Shown in pieces: positions 33,814 through 38,779 of a DNA stretch of 38,779 nt. The position numbers and the translations under genes are program-made. Location of the stretch: positions 1 to 38,779 of the forward strand of contig NZ_SCTC01000051.1 of the NCBI RefSeq assembly GCF_004299445.1. Direction: 5' to 3'. Below the pieces are notes generated by a model. That model ran no database searches. It had not been told where the DNA came from and saw only the letters and a list, made by a program, of their open reading frames with translations. The DNA is from Phenylobacterium sp. Lineage in GTDB: Bacteria > Pseudomonadota > Alphaproteobacteria > Caulobacterales > Caulobacteraceae. How positions within the stretch are numbered: position 1 is the first letter of the stretch; each line of letters opens with the position of its first letter.

Positions 33814-33822
33814 TTATCCACA
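33814..33822 (+). promoter_or_regulatory. Perfect DnaA box upstream of dnaB
   Basis: TTATCCACA matches the consensus DnaA box exactly and lies 83 nt before the dnaB ATG. A possible promoter follows (TTGGGT 33831-33836, 17-nt spacer, TATGTC 33854-33859). A GATTC (CcrM-type) site is at 33746-33750. Confidence 0.55.
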
Positions 33823-33904
33823 GGCTGAAATTGGGTGTGGACGGGGATCGAAATATGTCCGGCCACGCCGTGATCCCGACGCCTGCGACCGCTAACGATA
33901 CCCC

Positions 33905-35395
33905 ATGGCTCTCGTCCCGGCTCTCGATCTGCGTCCCGTGAATTCCGACGTCCCGATGACGCGCGCGCCCGCCAACGTCGAGGCTGAGCAGGCGCTGCTG
34001 GGGGCGCTGCTGTACGACAACGCCGCGTTCGAACGTCTGGGCGACCATCTGCAGGCGCGGCACTTCTACGAGCCCTTTCACCAGCGTCTGTACGCGGCGA
34101 TCGAGACCAACATCCGCAAAGGCCAGCTGGCCGAGCCGATCCTGCTGGCGGAGCAGTTCAGCCGCGATCCCGCGTTCGAGGAACTGGGCGGCGTGCGCTA
34201 CCTTGCGGATCTCGTTGATCGCGCCCCGCCTGCCGCCAACGCGCCCGACTACGCCAACGCCGTCTACGACCTGGCGCTGCGTCGAGACCTGATCCGCATC
34301 GGCGGCGACATCGCGACGACGGCCCAGCAAAGCGACGCCGAACTGGACGCGCGAGACCAGATCGAAGCCGCCGAGCAGCAGCTCTACCAACTGGCGGAGA
34401 CTGGCGGCGTCTCGTCGGGCTTCGTGAACTTCGCCGACGCGCTGCGCGGCGCCGTGGCCATGGCCGCCGAAGCCCACAGCCGAGACGGCGGCCTGGCCGG
34501 CCTCTCCACCGGCCTGATCGACCTCGATCAGAAGATCGGCGGCATGCACCCCTCCGACCTGATGATCCTGGCCGCCCGTCCCTCGATGGGGAAGACCTCC
34601 CTGGCCTGCAACATCGCCTTCGACGTGGCCCGCCACTACGCCTGGGAGCCGCAGCCGGACGGGTCGAAGAAGACCGTGGCCGGTGGCGTCGTGGCGTTCT
34701 TCTCGCTCGAAATGTCCGCCGAGCAGCTCGCCATGCGTCTCCTGGCCGAGGCCTCTGGCGTGTCGGGCGACCGCCTGCGCAAAGGCGAGATCGACGCCAT
34801 GGAGTTCGGCCGCATCCGCGACGCCGCGCTCGAGATCCAGGAAGCCCCGCTTTACATCGACGCGACGGGCGGCATCACCCTGGCCAAACTCACGGCCCGT
34901 GCGCGCCGCCTGAAACGGATGGTCGGCCTGGACCTCATCATCGTCGACTACCTCCAGCTGATCACCACCGGCGCCGGCGGACCCGAGAACCGGGTCCAGG
35001 AAGTCTCGATGATCACCCAGGGTCTCAAGGCCTTGGCGAAGGAACTTTCCGTGCCCGTCATGGCGCTCTCGCAGCTGAGCCGCCAGGTCGAGAACCGCGA
35101 GGACAAGAAACCCCAGCTGTCCGACCTGCGGGAATCCGGTTCGATCGAGCAGGACGCAGACATGGTGATGTTCGTGTACCGCGAGGAGTACTACCTCAGC
35201 CGTCTGGAGCCCCGCGAGAACACTCAGGAGCACTTCGACTGGCAGACCAAGATGGACGAGGTGAAGGGCCTGGCCGAAATCATCATCGGCAAGCAGCGTC
35301 ACGGCCCCATCGGCACCGTGCGGCTGTCGTTCAACTCCGATACGACCAAGTTCGGCAATCTGGCGCGTGACACGAGCCGCTACGATCCGCATTAG
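33905..35395 (+). CDS. dnaB: Replicative DNA helicase DnaB
   Basis: A hexameric helicase that unwinds DNA at the fork. It has 496 residues. The N-terminal domain has NVEAEQALLGALLYDN and HFYEPFHQRLYAAI. The linker precedes the RecA-like C-terminal domain, with Walker A RPSMGKTS (225-232), Walker B LDLIIVDYLQLI, and the DnaB motifs LSQLSRQVENREDKKPQLSDLRESGSIEQDADMVMF and IIGKQRHGPIGTV. An insert after the P-loop helix (WEPQPDGSKKTVAGG) is common in alphaproteobacteria. Alanine racemase follows after 6 nt, so they are co-transcribed. Confidence 0.98.
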   Translation: MALVPALDLRPVNSDVPMTRAPANVEAEQALLGALLYDNAAFERLGDHLQARHFYEPFHQRLYAAIETNIRKGQLAEPILLAEQFSRDPAFEELGGVRYLADLVDRAPPAANAPDYANAVYDLALRRDLIRIGGDIATTAQQSDAELDARDQIEAAEQQLYQLAETGGVSSGFVNFADALRGAVAMAAEAHSRDGGLAGLSTGLIDLDQKIGGMHPSDLMILAARPSMGKTSLACNIAFDVARHYAWEPQPDGSKKTVAGGVVAFFSLEMSAEQLAMRLLAEASGVSGDRLRKGEIDAMEFGRIRDAALEIQEAPLYIDATGGITLAKLTARARRLKRMVGLDLIIVDYLQLITTGAGGPENRVQEVSMITQGLKALAKELSVPVMALSQLSRQVENREDKKPQLSDLRESGSIEQDADMVMFVYREEYYLSRLEPRENTQEHFDWQTKMDEVKGLAEIIIGKQRHGPIGTVRLSFNSDTTKFGNLARDTSRYDPH

Positions 35396-35401
35396 GCGGA
35401 C

Positions 35402-36487
35402 ATGACGTCGCCCGACCGCGCCCGACTCACGATCGACCTCGACGCGCTGGCGCACAATCGCTCTGTTATCGCGCAGGCGGCCGAGGGCGCCGAGGTGGCC
35501 GCGGTCGTCAAAGCCGATGGCTACGGACTGGGCGCGGGCCCCCTCGCCCGGCGGCTCTGGACCGAAGGCACGCGCACCTTCTTCGTCGCCCGACTGAGCG
35601 AAGGTGAGGCGCTGCGCGCCGAACTGGGCGACCGGGACGCCACGATCTACGTCCTGGACGGCCTTCTGCCGCGCACGGCCGAGCGCTTCGACGCCGCGCG
35701 ATTGACCCCGGTGATCGCCACCCTCCCCCAGGCCCAGGCCGCTGTAGCCCTCGCCGCAGCGCGGGGGCGCTATGAGGCGGCCCTCCAGGTCGATACGGGG
35801 ATGAACCGCCAAGGCCTGTCGTTCGACGAGGTCGCCGCCCTGATCAACGCGCCGGGCGGCCTGCGCGCCCTCGATATTCGCCTACTGGTCAGCCATCTGG
35901 GCTCGGCCACCGAGCCGGGTGAAGCGCGCAATTCGCAACAGCTGGCGCGCTTTCGCGAGGCCCATGCGCTGTTCCCCGGCGTACGGACCAGCCTTGCGGC
36001 CTCGGCCGGCGCGTTCATGGGTCCGGACTACGCCTGCGACATGGTCCGCGCGGGCATCAGCCTCCTGGGGGGCGGGCCAGAGGAACGGCCCGATCCTCGG
36101 CTCAAGGCCGTCGCGACCCTCACCGCCCCGATCCTGGATATCCGCAACCTGAGGCCAGGCGACCGCGTCAGCTATGCGAACGCCTACACCGCCACGCGTC
36201 CGATGCGGATCGCGGTCGTCGGTGCGGGCTATGCCGATGGCGTGATCCGCGGCGCGATGGGCAAGGGCCATGCGTGGGCGGCGGGCGCATTGCGACCCTT
36301 GCTGGCCGTGAACATGGACCTGTTGGTGATCGATCTCGGCGAGGGTCAGGCCGCCATCGGCGATCCGGTAGAACTCGTGGGCCCACACGCCCTCGTGGAC
36401 GACCTGGCGGCCGCCGCCGGCACCGTGGCCCACGAGGTGCTCTGTCGGCTGAGCCACCGGGCAGAGCGCGTCTACCGGGGCGCCTAA
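35402..36487 (+). CDS. alr: Alanine racemase
   Basis: A PLP enzyme that makes D-alanine for peptidoglycan. It has 361 residues. The PLP-binding Lys37 is in AAVVKADGYGLGA. Arg136 is in QVDTGMNRQGL, and the catalytic Tyr258 is in DRVSYANAYTA, followed by VVGAGYADG. The fold is TIM barrel plus C-terminal beta domain. The dnaB-alr-radA order is widely seen in alphaproteobacteria. Its end overlaps the convergent Yip1-family gene by 4 nt. Confidence 0.96.
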   Translation: MTSPDRARLTIDLDALAHNRSVIAQAAEGAEVAAVVKADGYGLGAGPLARRLWTEGTRTFFVARLSEGEALRAELGDRDATIYVLDGLLPRTAERFDAARLTPVIATLPQAQAAVALAAARGRYEAALQVDTGMNRQGLSFDEVAALINAPGGLRALDIRLLVSHLGSATEPGEARNSQQLARFREAHALFPGVRTSLAASAGAFMGPDYACDMVRAGISLLGGGPEERPDPRLKAVATLTAPILDIRNLRPGDRVSYANAYTATRPMRIAVVGAGYADGVIRGAMGKGHAWAAGALRPLLAVNMDLLVIDLGEGQAAIGDPVELVGPHALVDDLAAAAGTVAHEVLCRLSHRAERVYRGA

Positions 36488-37650
36488 CCCTTGGCCGCCG
36501 CCTCCAGGCGCGAGATCCCAACGGCATCCACCGCCGCCTTCAGTTCGTCCATGGTCACGCCATTGCCGCTGGCCTCGACCATGAAGCGCTCGCCGACGAG
36601 AACGCTGTACTCGCCGCTCCTAGCCTGGCGATCATAGCTCTCCTGCGTCATGCGTCCGTTCACGACCCCGGTCTTCTCGTACCCCGTCGCTGTCTCCTTG
36701 GACGACGTCATGTTGACGGCGCCCGCGATGCTGGCCAGCGCGCCGGCCTGGCCGATGTCGGTGACCTTGAGCTTCAGGTTCGACTCCCCGCGTGTGTACT
36801 GCGCCTCGGCCTGCGAGCCCTCGATCCCCGCTGCCGACGCTGTCGAGCCGCTCACTTCGGTGCGGGTGAAGCCCGCGATGCTCGCGGGCAGATAGGCCTT
36901 CAGCGAGTCGGGGTCGGTGGCCGTGACAGCCTCGCTGTTCTCGATCGCCTTCGCCGCGGCCTGCAGCTTGCCAAGGTCGACCGAGCCTTCCCCGCCCGGG
37001 AGCTTCACCGTGCCACTGACCTGCGCCCCATCCATCATTCCGCGGCCAGCGCCGGTCAGGGTCGCGACCGAGCCCAGCACCATCGCGACAATGATGCTGA
37101 TCACGAGGGCCACGAGGATCACGACGCCCGTGTAGGGCAGCGCCTTGTCCTGAGGCGCTTTCATCAACTTGGGCAGGCCAAGGTAAAGCAGGAACAGGCT
37201 GTAGAGACCCACGAGTCCCAGGATCAAGAGGGCGGGGAAGATCGAGAAGATGCCTGCCACCCAGGCTGCCGTGTAAGAATAGGCGGCGACCTTGAGGGCC
37301 TGGTTCTGGTCCTTGGCGCCGCCGAACGAGGGCGCCAGGCCGTCGATGATCAGCGCCAGCACGTACACCATCGCCAGCGACAGGCCGTACATCAGGACGG
37401 CCTGCACCACGGCGGTGACCGGCGACCACTTCAAGACGATGCCGAACGCGCCCGCGCCGAAAACGGTCATGCCGATCGCCTGGGCGATGGCCGGAATCGC
37501 CGCCAGGGGCATGATGTAGCCCGTGTAGAGGCTGGCGACCGTCGGCCGCTCGCCGTCGATCGCATCCCAGGTCGGACCGGGCTTGAGGAGAATATCCTTC
37601 ACCCGCTGCACGAGACCTGCGCCCGCCGAACCCGGCTCCACCACGCTCAT
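36484..37650 (-). CDS. Yip1-family membrane protein with C-terminal extracytoplasmic domain
   Basis: A 388-residue protein. The first ~50 residues carry the Yip1 pattern (VQRVKDILLKPGPTWDAIDGE). Five hydrophobic helices follow, with LGLVGLYSLFLLYLGLPKLMKAP, the Yip1 signature region. The last ~170 residues form a soluble, glycine/serine-rich domain (AKAIENSEAVTATDP ... FMVEASGNGVTMDELKAAVDAV), not found in short Yip1 proteins. The function is unknown. The ATG at 37650 is chosen over the track's longer start because GGGAGAGAG precedes it. It lies between alr and radA on the opposite strand, interrupting the usual order. Confidence 0.85.
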   Translation of the reverse strand: MSVVEPGSAGAGLVQRVKDILLKPGPTWDAIDGERPTVASLYTGYIMPLAAIPAIAQAIGMTVFGAGAFGIVLKWSPVTAVVQAVLMYGLSLAMVYVLALIIDGLAPSFGGAKDQNQALKVAAYSYTAAWVAGIFSIFPALLILGLVGLYSLFLLYLGLPKLMKAPQDKALPYTGVVILVALVISIIVAMVLGSVATLTGAGRGMMDGAQVSGTVKLPGGEGSVDLGKLQAAAKAIENSEAVTATDPDSLKAYLPASIAGFTRTEVSGSTASAAGIEGSQAEAQYTRGESNLKLKVTDIGQAGALASIAGAVNMTSSKETATGYEKTGVVNGRMTQESYDRQARSGEYSVLVGERFMVEASGNGVTMDELKAAVDAVGISRLEAAAKG

Positions 37651-37792
37651 AGTTCTCTCTCCCAGCCCCAGGTTGGCTTCGCGTCCCCGATACCCCGACC
37701 CTATCTCAGCGGCAGGCGACCACAAGCGCTCGCACAGACCCGGCTCCCGCGGTCGGGTAGACTTGGCCACATTCGAATCACCTGGAGACCTC

Positions 37793-38779
37793 ATGGCCCG
37801 CGACGGCGCCGTCTATGCCTGTCAGTCCTGCGGCGCCGTGCAGACGCGCTGGTCCGGGCAGTGCCCGGCCTGTGGCGCATGGAATACCCTGGTCGAGGAG
37901 CTGACCACCCGCGCGCCCGGCGCGATGAAACCGACCAAGGCGACCAAGTCGCGCCATCTGGCCTTCGAAGGCCTGGACGAGTCGACGCCAGCCCCGCCCC
38001 ACATCGCCACAGGCGTCGAAGAGTGGGACCGGGTCTGCGGTGGCGGCGTGGTGCCGGGCTCGGCCATCCTCGTCGGTGGCGACCCGGGCGTCGGCAAGTC
38101 AACACTTCTGCTCCAGGTGGCGGCCAGTGCGGCGCGTCGAGGCGCTCGCTGCGCCTACATCTCGGGCGAAGAGGCCGTCGAGCAGGTGCGCAGCCGCGCC
38201 CAGCGCATGGGCCTGGGCGACGCCCAGGTGAAGCTGGCGGCCGAAACCAGCCTGCGCATCATCGTCGACGCGCTGAAGGCCGAACCGTTCGACCTCGTCG
38301 TGATCGATTCCATCCAGACCATGTGGAGCGACGCGCACGAGGCCGGCCCCGGCTCGGTAACCCAGGTGCGGGCCGCAGCGGGCGAACTGGTGCGGCTGGC
38401 CAAGAAGCGCGGCGTCGCCGTCATCCTGGTCGGCCACGTGACCAAGGAGGGCACGATCGCGGGTCCGCGGGTGGTCGAACACATGGTCGACGCCGTCTTC
38501 GCTTTCGAAGGCGAGCGCGGATATCCGTTCCGCATCCTCCGCGGCGCCAAGAACCGGTTTGGAGCGACCGACGAGATCGGCGTCTTCGAGATGGGCGACG
38601 CAGGGCTCGCCGAAGTGAAGAATCCCTCCGCGCTCTTTCTCAACACGTCCGGCGAGCGGGCCGCCGGCGCAGCGGTCTTCGCGGGCATCGAAGGCTCGCG
38701 GCCGGTGTTGGTGGAGATTCAGGCGCTCGTCGCACCCTCGGCCTACGGCACGCCGCGCCGCGCCGTCGTCGGATGGGAC
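37793..38779 (+). CDS. radA: DNA repair protein RadA (3' end outside window)
   Basis: Drives branch migration in recombination and repair. The 329 visible residues start with the zinc finger (Cys10, Cys13, Cys24, Cys27: YACQSCG...CPACGAW). The RecA-like ATPase follows, with Walker A GDPGVGKST (96-104), Walker B FDLVVIDSIQTMW, and the RadA-specific KNRFG at 253-257. The reading frame is still open at 38779, where the Lon-like domain begins (LVEIQALVAPSAYGTPRRAVVG), so the gene is cut by the window edge and not broken. CTGGAG lies 6 nt before the ATG. Confidence 0.97.
   Translation, partial: MARDGAVYACQSCGAVQTRWSGQCPACGAWNTLVEELTTRAPGAMKPTKATKSRHLAFEGLDESTPAPPHIATGVEEWDRVCGGGVVPGSAILVGGDPGVGKSTLLLQVAASAARRGARCAYISGEEAVEQVRSRAQRMGLGDAQVKLAAETSLRIIVDALKAEPFDLVVIDSIQTMWSDAHEAGPGSVTQVRAAAGELVRLAKKRGVAVILVGHVTKEGTIAGPRVVEHMVDAVFAFEGERGYPFRILRGAKNRFGATDEIGVFEMGDAGLAEVKNPSALFLNTSGERAAGAAVFAGIEGSRPVLVEIQALVAPSAYGTPRRAVVGWD

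Noticed and set aside
37778..38688. Minus-strand frames opposite radA
   Set aside because: radA has complete catalytic motifs in the plus frame; the antisense frames show no recognised features.

Overview
The window is GC-rich, densely coded chromosomal DNA from an alphaproteobacterium. It is most likely Caulobacterales (Caulobacter, Phenylobacterium or a close relative). This placement is inferred from gene content and order: a fabD-fabG-acpP-fabF-mltG-yicC-gmk cluster, rpsF-rpsR-rplI, then dnaB-alr-(convergent Yip1 gene)-radA, a PodJ-like SEL1 protein, a PEPxxWA-CTERM protein and a TonB receptor. No rRNA, tRNA, CRISPR array, integrase or insertion sequence was seen.

Layout. Positions 1-3720 hold the tail of an unknown gene, an atypical Gre-family factor, an OmpA-like lipoprotein, an acidic hypothetical protein, an EamA/RhtA exporter and a GNAT acetyltransferase. 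Positions 3744-4209 contain no convincing protein gene. They hold a run of stable hairpins ending in a minus-strand intrinsic terminator (a candidate structured RNA) and a promoter with direct repeats in front of a winged-helix/TPR regulator (4210-5823). That regulator is followed by a large FAD oxidoreductase (5871-8066). Positions 8100-13800 are accessory: an NTF2-like secreted protein divergent from a 61-residue protein across an FNR/FixK-like palindrome, a MAPEG protein, a two-helix membrane peptide, an orphan terminase-small-subunit-like protein with a duplicated domain, DoxX, a crotonase, a membrane protein and a PEPxxWA-CTERM protein.

Positions 14170-20497, read on the minus strand from fabD to gmk, are the fatty-acid synthesis operon followed by MltG (peptidoglycan), the YicC ribonuclease and guanylate kinase. 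Two short repeat elements sit in the spacers on either side of yicC. A zinc alcohol dehydrogenase diverges from fabD.

Positions 21659-29057 are the most distinctive part. A miniature PodJ-like membrane protein (minus) diverges from a complete five-gene chaperone-usher pilus operon (plus): DUF4402 pilin, diverged minor subunit, PapD-like chaperone, outer-membrane usher and a two-domain putative tip adhesin. The three secreted subunits end in the same short C-terminal pattern. A sigma-70-like promoter preceded by interleaved direct and inverted repeats lies in the 457-nt divergent spacer.

Positions 29121-38779 return to core genes: a secreted peroxiredoxin, the S6-S18-L9 operon, a TonB-dependent receptor, dnaB with a perfect DnaA box upstream, alanine racemase, a Yip1-family membrane protein and the 5' part of radA, which runs off the window.
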